Shown: positions 7,601-14,342 of the stretch, in pieces | How positions within the stretch are numbered: the stretch's first letter is position 1 | Layout of the letters: every line of letters begins with the position of its first letter | Assembly: GCA_900088475.1 (NCBI GenBank) | Contig: FLMG01004671.1 | Span: 1-14,342 of the forward strand | Reading direction: 5' to 3' | Origin: Hyphochytrium catenoides | Lineage: Eukaryota > Sar > Hyphochytriomycetes > Hyphochytriales > Hyphochytriaceae | DNA length: 14,342 nt | Notes under the pieces: model-generated | What the model saw: only the letters and a program-made list of their open reading frames with translations | What the model was told of the DNA's origin: nothing | The model's database searches: none | Translations under genes and position numbers: made by a program

Positions 7601-8744
7601 CTACCGCTGCGTCATGGTTGCCGCTAGCTGACAGTCTTCTATCCCTAGCGCTAGCGGACTAGAGAGTGAAGGACTGACGAGCTCAACTTCGGGAGCCTTC
7701 TGTGGCCCGGCCTCCAGGTAAGCCATGGAGATATCCTCTCCCATCTCTATCCGGCTGATGTCGTAGATCAGCTTCTGGTATCTGAGGTGTCAAGGAGTGG
7801 GACAACATTAAGCAACTAAAGTGGACAGGGAGAGAGAGAGAGGGAAACAGGAAGAGAGACGGACTAGACACACAGACACACAGAGACAGCCAGAAGGACG
7901 AAAAACAGGCGATAGCCTGGCAGCTAGCCAGGTGCCAAACTCTGTCCCGATGTGACTCTTCTCTTTTCCCTTAAACGTCACCCTGACCCCACCTCTGTCC
8001 TTTCTTTCACCAATCAATGCTTGAAGAATACTTCTCCAGTTCCTACTTCTCTTCCTCTCTCTCAATATGTCTCTGTCTTTCTCTCTCTTGATATCCTCTT
8101 CTTGTCCCTTCTCTTCCATTGTCCTTCTCGTCGTCTCACCTCTTCATGATGTCAGTAGGAGTCCTTCCAGGCAACATGCTTGCGATGTTCACCCAGCGCT
8201 GCGGACAATTTTCTTCATAGATTGCCAGTCCATTCTCAAATCTCTTCTCTTCTTCCTTTGTCCAGACAGACTGATCCACAAAGTCCACGGCGCAATGCAT
8301 CGACAGAGGAGAGGCATCTCTGTCTCCTATTTCCATGTTAGGTCCCCTCTCTTCTCTTTCTCTCTCTCTCTCCTGGAGTCGCAAGAAGTACTTGTGCGCG
8401 TGCAGCTTGACCTCCTCCTCGCTCCAATCTCCTCCTATGTACTCTTTGATAAGCTGCCACTCTTTCCCAGTCTTCCCTCCACCGAACCGCTCAAGCGCTT
8501 CAATGAAGCGGCTGTGTTCCTTCTCTGTGAGGCGCTGGAAGACATTCAAAGGATATGGACAGCCAACAGGAAGAAAGAGAGAAAGAGAGAGAGAGAGGAG
8601 TGAGGACTCTAAAGTATCCATGGGATAATCACGAAGAAAGATAGCGGCAGATATTTAGGTGGAGAACAGAGCCAGTGGCATAGAAGAGAAAAAAGCCCCG
8701 GCAGCGACGAGGAGAGAAGAGAGAGAGCAGACAGAGAGAGAGAC

Positions 8745-8776
<32 letters not shown>

Positions 8777-8851
8777 AGAGAAGAGCAAACTGAGTAAGGG
8801 GCATAGAGTTAGTATATGCCTTACCCGTAGCTGGCCCCTTTGGGCGCTCAT
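7601..8851 (-). CDS. two-SANT MYB-like protein (SHAQKYF-like plus DIV/RAD-like repeat)
   Basis: Probable nuclear DNA-binding protein, 200 codons in three exons: 8851-8825, 8534-8140, 7781-7601, with introns 8535-8824 and 7782-8139 (GT-AG, phases agree). SANT 1 (about residues 10-63) starts RLTEKEHSRFIEALERFG and ends LHAHKYFLRLQ, a variant of the plant SHAQKYF motif. A charged Glu/Arg linker follows. SANT 2 (about 100-155) has VWTKEEEKRFENGLAIY, RWVNIASMLPGRTPTDI and RYQKLIYDISRIEMG, closely resembling the first repeat of plant DIVARICATA and RADIALIS proteins. The first helix of SANT 1 has Leu where a Trp is usual. The C-terminus is short and unremarkable. The start is the weakest part: ATG 8851 gives a 9-residue first exon in the right phase with A at -3, but an upstream exon (8852-8971, after a good acceptor) could be 5' UTR or additional coding sequence in another frame. 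Confidence 0.88.
8335..8375 (-). repeat. GA tract inside the MYB coding exon
   Basis: A purine tract on the sense strand encodes an alternating Glu/Arg run (EREREREER) between the two SANT domains. The frame is kept throughout, so the microsatellite is translated rather than intronic unless an unseen small intron is present. Confidence 0.7.
8535..8824 (-). other. intron 1 of the MYB gene, CT-rich, with hairpin at the donor
   Basis: The sense strand begins GTAAGGCATATACTAACTC and continues through long CT repeats (plus-strand GA at 8575-8780) to the acceptor CTTCCAG. The first 31 bases (8824-8794) form an imperfect inverted repeat, GTAAGG-CATA against TATGCC(CC)TTAC, with TACTAAC in the loop. 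A CAG at 8792-8790 directly after it could also serve as a very short acceptor. Confidence 0.6.
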
Positions 8852-9275
8852 CCTCCTCCTCTCGCTCGACACCAGATCTCGGACAGCGCTGGCAGCTTAG
8901 GGCCACATCTCTGACAATGAAAGCCCCCGAGGAGCTGCCAGAAGAGTGATAAGATGAAGGCGTACGGCGTCCTGAAAGCAGAAGAGAAAAATGAGAGAAG
9001 GATAACTCCGTCTTCTAATCTGTGGCTGTGGCTCCGGGCTGTGAAGAGGTAGAGTTGAGCCAATCAGCGCTCCAGTCCGTACATCAGCGCTGCGCTCAGG
9101 TTTCCTTTCCCCTATTACTCTTTCTCTCTCACCTCTTTCCCTTATCTCTTTCTTTGCCCTACTCGCTCTCTCTCCCTCTACTGACTCTCTGTCTCTCTCT
9201 GTCTCTCTGTCTCTCTGTCTCTTCCTCCCTGCCTCTTTCTCTCTTCCTCTCTCTCTCTCTTTTCCCTCGTCGCGG

Positions 9276-9332
<57 letters not shown>

Positions 9333-10117
9333 GAGCCCAAGATGTAGCAGAGTAAGGAGGAAGTACGAGTATGACGGGAAGGAAGGGAGAGGGAGGAGGA
9401 AGAGAGACAGAGAGAAAAAACGGCTGTAACCTTTCGACAAATGGTACAAGGCGTGCCGGTTCATGGTCCTGACCGTACTGATTCAGGATGGGATGGGTGG
9501 TCATGCTGGTAGCGAACCGCCATCAAATCTTCGATGACAGGTGACAGACTGACAGACTTTCCGTCACGACCACGCTCTGTCTCTCTCTCTCTCTCTACCC
9601 GTTGCCTATCGCTCTCGTCTCCCTCTCTCTCTCTCCTGGCTCTCTCTCTCCTCATGACACTCTTTCTGCATCCCCCTCTCTCTCTTTATCTTTCTCATCA
9701 TCTCCCTGTCTCTTCCTGTCCCTTACTATCACTCTCTCTCCGTCTCTCTCTCTCTCTCTCTCTCCCCTTCTCTGTCTCTCTGTCTCTAGCTCTTCTTGTC
9801 TTGCTCTCTTTCAGAAGCTCAGAAGTCTTAGTCTAGGAGTTTTGCTTCTCTCTTCTCCCAAACCACTGAGCTTCCCTCTCACCTAGAACTTCTCCTCTTC
9901 CCCTTTACTAGAGAGTGACCAGGTCTGGGCCTCCGCTTGCCTACTTTTAACCTCTGGGAAGGTAGAGTCCACTCTTCCCTCTCTTGCCGGGACGTTGGCC
10001 AGAGCGCAGCCTTTACTACTCAGAGATCTCTTCAGCCTGGCCTTTCCTTCTCTGTCACTCATCAGCCTCTCTCTCCCCCTTTCGCTTCTAGGATTAAGCT
10101 CTTCCACGTCAAGCTCG
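8852..10117. other. intergenic region between MYB and esterase genes, dominated by CT repeats
   Basis: 8852-8971 may be a 5' exon of the minus-strand MYB gene (acceptor TGCTTTCAG ending at 8972 on that strand). 9100-9330 and 9570-9870 are pyrimidine-rich on the plus strand. Between them, 9425-9560 is ordinary-complexity DNA open in two minus-strand frames, including MTTHPILNQYGQDHEPARLV, which looks protein-like but cannot be joined to anything with confidence. 10050-10090 is a pyrimidine tract ending in TTCTAG, a likely splice acceptor before the esterase start. Long Ser/Leu or Arg/Glu frames here are translations of the repeats and are not genes. Confidence 0.5.
9279..9324. repeat. (CT)23 microsatellite
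   Basis: 46 bases of uninterrupted CT on the plus strand, embedded in about 200 bases of imperfect CT-rich DNA. It is a mirror-symmetric polypurine-polypyrimidine tract. Confidence 0.97.
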
Positions 10118-11002
10118 ATGGAGCAACGTACAGACTCCCAGCCTTCTTTCGATCTATTCCTTCTTGCTGGGCAGTCCAATATGGCCGGGAGAGGAGGACT
10201 CTTCGAAGACGAGGCCAGCGGCAGACCTAGATGGGATCAATGGAGTCCAAGCAGTTGGACAGAGAAAGAAAAGTCAATCTGGCGGTTTGGACCGTCTGAA
10301 GTTTGGGAGATGGCCAAGGAGCCGTTGCATGGCGATGTAGACACGAAGAAGGTGAACGGAGTTGGTCCTGGCCTGGCTTTTGCTAACAAACTGTTAGCGT
10401 TGGACCAAGAGGAGAAGGCTCAAGAGGGCGATGACAGTCAAGCAGGAGAGAGTCACAAGCGACAGGAGAGAGTGTTAGGGCTAATTCCATGTGCCATTGG
10501 AGGCACGTCAGTGACCGAGTGGGATAAAGATTCCGCCTCTCCTCTCTCTCTTTATCAGAACACGGTCCATCGTACGCGAAGAGCCTTAGAAGCTCCCCTC
10601 ATGATAGCGTCTCAGCCCGTCTACGGCCGCTTGAAGGCTTTGCTTTGGTATCAAGGAGAGAGTGATGCAGAGACTCTAGAAGATGCGCTGGCTTATGGAG
10701 AGAGATTATACTCCTTTCTCTCCTCTCTCAGAAAGGATCTAGCCCATCCGTTGTTACCTGTTATCCTCATTGCCGTGTCTTCCCTTCCTTTGGACATCAC
10801 CCAGCACATAGAGGAAGTAAGACAGCAACAAAAGGAAGTGAGCAAGAGGCTGCCTCAGACGCTCTTGATAGAGACAAAGGGATACACCTTCCTTCCCGAC
10901 GGGCTGCATCTAGACACCTCTTCCCAGTTAGACTTAGGAAAGAAGATAGCACTAGCGGTGAAGACCTTGGAGAGAGAGAGAGAAGAACTTGGATGTCTTT
11001 AA
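10118..11002 (+). CDS. SGNH-type carbohydrate esterase (SASA/DUF303 family, plant At4g34215-like)
   Basis: Predicted esterase removing acetyl groups from carbohydrates; the substrate is unknown. One exon of 294 codons from ATG 10118. Block I is FLLAGQSNMAGRGG with nucleophile Ser20. Plant-type signatures follow: KEPLHGDVDTKKVNGVGPGL, LIPCAIGGTSVTEWD and ALLWYQGESD. The acid-base pair sits in PDGLHLD (Asp261, His264) near the C-terminus. Length and motif order match the plant family (about 260 residues) with one acidic insertion near residues 100-120. The frame is open further up to ATG 9995, which would add 41 residues including a Leu/Ser-rich hydrophobic stretch that could be a signal or anchor. 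I prefer 10118 because the added part coincides with a CT tract ending in a good splice acceptor (TTCTAG ending at 10091). Being intronless contrasts with its neighbours. It converges on the Dus gene with 180 bases between stops. Confidence 0.92.
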   Translation: MEQRTDSQPSFDLFLLAGQSNMAGRGGLFEDEASGRPRWDQWSPSSWTEKEKSIWRFGPSEVWEMAKEPLHGDVDTKKVNGVGPGLAFANKLLALDQEEKAQEGDDSQAGESHKRQERVLGLIPCAIGGTSVTEWDKDSASPLSLYQNTVHRTRRALEAPLMIASQPVYGRLKALLWYQGESDAETLEDALAYGERLYSFLSSLRKDLAHPLLPVILIAVSSLPLDITQHIEEVRQQQKEVSKRLPQTLLIETKGYTFLPDGLHLDTSSQLDLGKKIALAVKTLEREREELGCL

Positions 11003-11182
11003 CCGTGGCAGGAGCCATCGAGAGCTCCCTCTACGTAGTCACCGATCTCTGTCTCCCTCTGTCTTTCTCTCTCCTCCCCTACGGCACGCTCTCTCGCACT
11101 CTCGATATTTATCTTACTCTTCCCACATAGACGGATCGCCGTCCCATAAATAGATAAAAATAAATAGCAGCTGTATCCCTTC
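11003..11182. other. shared 3' region of the convergent esterase and Dus genes
   Basis: The interval holds an AATAAA on the plus strand at 11159-11164, a candidate polyadenylation signal for the esterase, close to the Dus stop codon. On the minus strand only variant signals (for example ATAAA in GATAAATATC near 11112-11103) are visible. Transcripts from the two genes may overlap at their 3' ends. Confidence 0.4.
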
Positions 11183-13633
11183 TTAGACCGCGTCCAGCAC
11201 GTTGTCCGGAACTCTTGCTCTGACAAGTGCATCCATAACGAGGTCTACCACGCCAATCTTCCCTTGGGCGTCGTTCCAGACGTTCCCAATCTCCCTCTTG
11301 AACGCTTTCCCGCCCCTCTCCCCGCTGCGTGAGACATGTAATGTTAGTAGCGCCGCAGGACATCAACCTCCGCTCAGAAACGGCTTTCAAATTGCTCCGT
11401 CTCTTTCTCTCTCTCGTTCCTCTTGATAGCCCATTATCTCCATGGATTAATTTAACCCTACTCCAAACCTGCCATGGACTCCAAAGAAAGCACTTTCTTC
11501 GAACACACGTCGCCACACCATATTCACCCTTAGACAGCTCCCCAGCCTATTCCACCTACCTGAAGAGCCCAAACAGCGGCTTGGCAAGCGTCATCGTTGA
11601 AACAGGCTCCCTCTCCTGAAAGTCTGAAGCGTAGTCGAGGTACCTCTCCACCACCTCCCTCCTGGAAAGACCAGGACTTTCTTTACCATAGAAGACAGGG
11701 TCTACGCTTTTGAAGCCCCAAGGAGAGTTATAAGCGGCGCGTCCGACCATCACGCCGCTTATTTCGCGATGCTCTATCATAAGAGAGAAAGCAGATTCAG
11801 TGGCAACTAAGTGACAGGAGACAGTCATGCAACAAGGGAGAATCGCTTTCAGCTCGACGTCTATGTACCAGCGGGGAGTAGCAGATGGTGCTATAGACAG
11901 CGGAAGAAGCAAGAGGCAGTCCTAGAGGCAGATTGGTCTGCTGCGAGCTCTCTGAGCTCTCTGAGCAGCAGCACAGGGTGCTTCTACCCCCAACATAATA
12001 AACAAACATGCGAAAAATGATCTTGCCGACTTAGCCCCTCGGCCGTTGTCTAAGCGCTCCCCATACCTACCAGATAGAAGCTCTTGGGCATGCTCCATTG
12101 ACTTTATGCCTCCATTCAAATAGAACTCCAGATGAGGAAAGTCTCCTTTGAGCCTGAAGACGCGGTCGTACTGCAGTGGCGGGATGGAGCGGTTCTCCGC
12201 TGTTGAAAGCCCTTCCAGTAGGCATTTACGAGCATGGAGCGTGAAATGTCTGACGCCTGAGGCCGATACGGTCTCAATGAAGGAGCGGAGATACTCATAG
12301 CTACCGAGCGAGAAGGACAGACACGGAGAGGCAACGTGTAAGCACCTGGTGCCACGGTGGAGAAGCTAGGTCTAAAGGTCGGCAAGACAGGGCTGAAGTG
12401 TTCCGGGAGAAGTACAATCACAAAGAAAGAAATAATGATTGGTCTGCACCTACGAGTCAAAGTCATCCACTCCCAGCCTGCACTTCACCGTGACCTCTGT
12501 TCCCGGTAGCTCTCTTCTGAGAGCAGCAGTGATCTCTCTCACTCGTTGTGGCTCTAACATCAGCCGTGCGCCGAAGCAGCCGCCGGAGACCTTAGGAGAA
12601 GGGCACCCGACGTTGAGATTGATTTCTTCAAAATGACAGAAAGCAGAGGCGAGCCGTGCAGCCTCTGAATGGAAAGCCAATCGAGGATGACAGAGAGGGA
12701 GAGACAAAGGAACACGGGGTATGCCGCAGTTAGTTATAGCCACAAGAGGACGACATGGGGCAAGAGAGAGACTGAAGGCCCTTTAGAAGCGAGACAAGGA
12801 CCGCTTTGGAGAGAAGAAGCTTCAATAAGAATCGCAAAGAAGCCAGATCTACCCAGAGCCTCTATCAAGCAGCAGGCTGCAGAGAGATGATGCCGTTCTA
12901 GGGCGAAGAAGAGAGAAAGAGGAGCGGTTCGATGAAGTTAGGGCAAGCTTAAGGGAGAAGCAGGGTCTAGATCATGAAGCCAGAACGGACCAAGCCTCTC
13001 CTCCGCACCGTACCGCTGAGCTTCTCTGGGTCTGATCCCCCGAGCTGCAACGCTAGAGGATGCTCAACCTCACTATGACCGAGGAATGGCTCCAGACGAT
13101 CTCGCTGGAATAAGATCTGGAGAAGAGGAGTTGGTGCTTGAGAGACATCCATCAGGAAGAATAATCCAGGCCAAAGAGAGAGAGACAGAATGAGAGAGAG
13201 ACAGAGAGCTGAAGGTCAGGAGAGAAGGAAAGAAAGACATGGCGTCTTGAGTGGTGTTGAAGAAATAGGGAATAGTGGAGAAACACGAAGTCAGAGAGAG
13301 GAAGAGAGAGAGAGAGAAAGAGAGTGAGAAAGAGGAAGAGCGAGAGAGAGGAAAAGATGAGGATAGAGAGAGGATTTGGAGCAAAAGAGATAGAGTGAGC
13401 GCCAGAATCTCAGGCTCGAGGCCTATAACGCCTCACCGTGTTGTCCACCACCATTTCTGTGTAAAGCAATGCATGTCTGGTGATGAGCCGCATCATGAAG
13501 CGATAGTGCCGGTCCGTCCAGTCCATCTAAAGGGGCCACAGATATAGAAGAAGAGAGAGAGACAGAAAGGTGAGAGTTCGCGTGCATAGAGAAGGCTGGC
13601 GGAGGGAGAGGAACAAGGCGACGGACGAGCACA

Positions 13634-13691
<58 letters not shown>

Positions 13692-13772
13692 GAGGAGAAG
13701 GAGGACGACACATGCATATAGCATACGACTTACCATGGGAGCCACGGAGAAGCGCCTCATGTTATCCGTCAT
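11183..13772 (-). CDS. dusA: tRNA-dihydrouridine synthase, DusA type
   Basis: FMN enzyme that reduces uridine to dihydrouridine in the tRNA D-loop (U20/U20a in bacterial DusA) using NADPH. Seven exons give 342 codons: 13772-13734, 13526-13437, 13116-13014, 12664-12454, 12300-12071, 11773-11560, 11324-11183; all introns are GT-AG and phases agree. Family motifs appear in order: RRFSVAPM-MDWTDRHYRF (split by intron 1), LLYTEMV, EHPLALQLGGSDPEKL, EINLNVGCPSPKVSGGCFGA with catalytic Cys98, VTVKCRLGVDD (Lys138), FTLHARK (His170), GLSTAENRSIPPLQYDRV, YLNGGI, GVMVGRAAYNSPW and LFSGERGGKAFKR. Length equals bacterial DusA, and every catalytic and FMN-binding signature I know is present. The start at 13772 is the first Met before the conserved core. 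The frame continues upstream to a good acceptor at 13896, adding 41 Arg/Ser-rich residues, so an upstream exon with a targeting peptide is possible. Confidence 0.95.
13631..13689. repeat. compound (AC)10(AG)19 microsatellite in Dus intron 1
   Basis: The plus strand reads about ten AC units followed by about nineteen AG units. On the sense (minus) strand of the Dus gene this is a CT tract followed by GT, in the 5' half of intron 1 (13527-13733). Confidence 0.95.
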
Positions 13773-14342
13773 TGGTGATTGACTGCCGGCGTCTTCCCGA
13801 CTACTCTCAAGCTCCTCACGCCCTGATGTGGTTCTAGCAGCTGAACTCCTGCGACGCTTGCTTCTTTGCTTTGGCAGAGAAGGGACTCGTGAGTCCTGAG
13901 AGAGAGAGAGAGGACAGTCTTCGCCTGCTGTGCCTCTGCTGCTGCTGCTCTCTCCTCTTACTCTGCGGCAGACCGTGCTCCGTCGCTTGTGGCTCTTCCG
14001 TCTTTCCCAATCGCTCCTTGGAGTTCTTGTTTTCTTTCTTGCCTCTCTTCTCTCTCTCTCTCTTCCCTCTCCCTGTCTCTCTCTCGTCTCTCTCTCTCTC
14101 TCTCTCTCTCGCTCTCTCTCGCTCTCTCTCGCTCTCCCTCTCTCTCTCTCTCTCTCTTCTCTTATAAGAAGTGCCATCATCATCAGAACATCCCCAACCA
14201 TCACCTCACTACCCGATCCTAGACCACCTTCTGGCCTCAGTAATAGTTCTACCAGCTCCCCTACCCCAATAATACGCCGCTCTGCTTGACTTGACCCTTT
14301 CCTCTGTCTCCCTCGTTCTGTCTCTCTTGGTGTCCGTTAGCT
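13773..14342. other. 5' region of the Dus gene; CT-rich tract; no clear gene
   Basis: 13773-13895 is open on the minus strand in frame with Dus and follows a CT-rich acceptor (TCTCTCAG), so it may be coding. 14040-14160 is pyrimidine-rich on the plus strand, with 10-base GCTCTCTCTC units repeated at 14111-14140. It ends in CTTATAAG at 14168, which could be a plus-strand acceptor. The plus strand is then open to TGA 14287-14289 with a Pro/Ser/Thr-rich sequence (SLPDPRPPSGLSNSSTSS), perhaps an exon of a plus-strand gene overlapping the Dus 5' end. Neither is established. Confidence 0.4.
14040..14160. repeat. imperfect CT-rich tract with 10-bp periodic units
   Basis: About 120 bases almost entirely C and T on the plus strand. 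The segment 14111-14140 consists of three copies of a 10-base unit in which a G interrupts the CT repeat. Translated on the minus strand it gives an Arg/Glu run continuous with the Dus frame. Confidence 0.9.

Noticed and set aside
8544-8561. Second ATATCCTTT (U12 donor-like) on the minus strand just before MYB exon 2
   Set aside because: It lies in the pyrimidine-rich end of intron 1, with no branch-like motif or terminal AC placed to use it, and using it would remove the coding exon. Probably chance.
8897-9504. Long Arg/Glu-rich minus-strand and Ser/Leu-rich plus-strand open frames
   Set aside because: They are translations of GA/CT microsatellites, which lack stops in several frames. No coding features beyond the repeat.
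9883-10179. Minus-strand open frame of about 98 codons
   Set aside because: Overlaps the start of the well-supported esterase on the other strand and shows no recognisable motif; treated as a shadow.
13527-13717. Long minus-strand frames through Dus intron 1
   Set aside because: This is intronic (CT)n(GT)n sequence; the Dus core reads correctly only when it is removed.
1-14342. tRNA or rRNA genes, CRISPR arrays, bacterial operon signals
   Set aside because: None was seen by eye on either strand, and the spliced gene structures show nuclear eukaryotic DNA. A covariance-model scan was not possible.

Overview
The window is nuclear DNA of an intron-rich eukaryote, probably a protist or alga. 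Several genes only become readable after removing GT-AG introns of about 100-470 nt, and one needs an AT-AC intron. The gene set fits a plant or algal relative better than an animal or fungus: a plant-type SGNH carbohydrate esterase, a bacterial-type DusA, a DIV/RAD-like two-SANT MYB and a SWC6/ZNHIT1. The species cannot be named from the sequence. All functions are inferred from recognised motifs; no database search was run.

Layout. (1) 1-2523: the 5' part of an LTR retrotransposon on the minus strand. It has a proposed LTR at 1813-2523, a tRNA primer-binding-like site touching it, a leader, and a gag gene with at least three frameshifts (85-1577). A stop codon and a protease-like start follow in the same frame (1-84). 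(2) 2524-4165: no recognised gene; minus-strand exon-like pieces at 2970-3263 and 3679-3894. (3) 4166-4561 (minus): a candidate secreted, cysteine-rich small protein, head to head with (4) 4702-6594 (plus): a seven-exon ZNHIT1/SWC6 gene of 197 codons. Its last intron has U12-type AT-AC signals. (5) 6595-7600: 3' flank plus small unassigned reading frames. (6) 7601-8851 (minus): a three-exon MYB protein with two SANT domains. (7) 8852-10117: mostly CT-rich low-complexity DNA. (8) 10118-11002 (plus): a single-exon SGNH hydrolase. (9) 11183-13772 (minus): a seven-exon DusA-type tRNA-dihydrouridine synthase, convergent with the esterase. (10) 13773-14342: a possible Dus N-terminal extension and a large CT tract.

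The genes do not form one pathway. They are a chromatin remodelling subunit, a transcription factor, a tRNA modification enzyme and an esterase, placed as ordinary eukaryotic neighbours beside a decayed retroelement. Two features stand out. One is the predicted AT-AC intron, whose removal restores the exact cysteine spacing of the HIT zinc finger. The other is the abundance of GA/CT tracts, which are mostly pyrimidine-rich on the sense strand of introns and 5' flanks.
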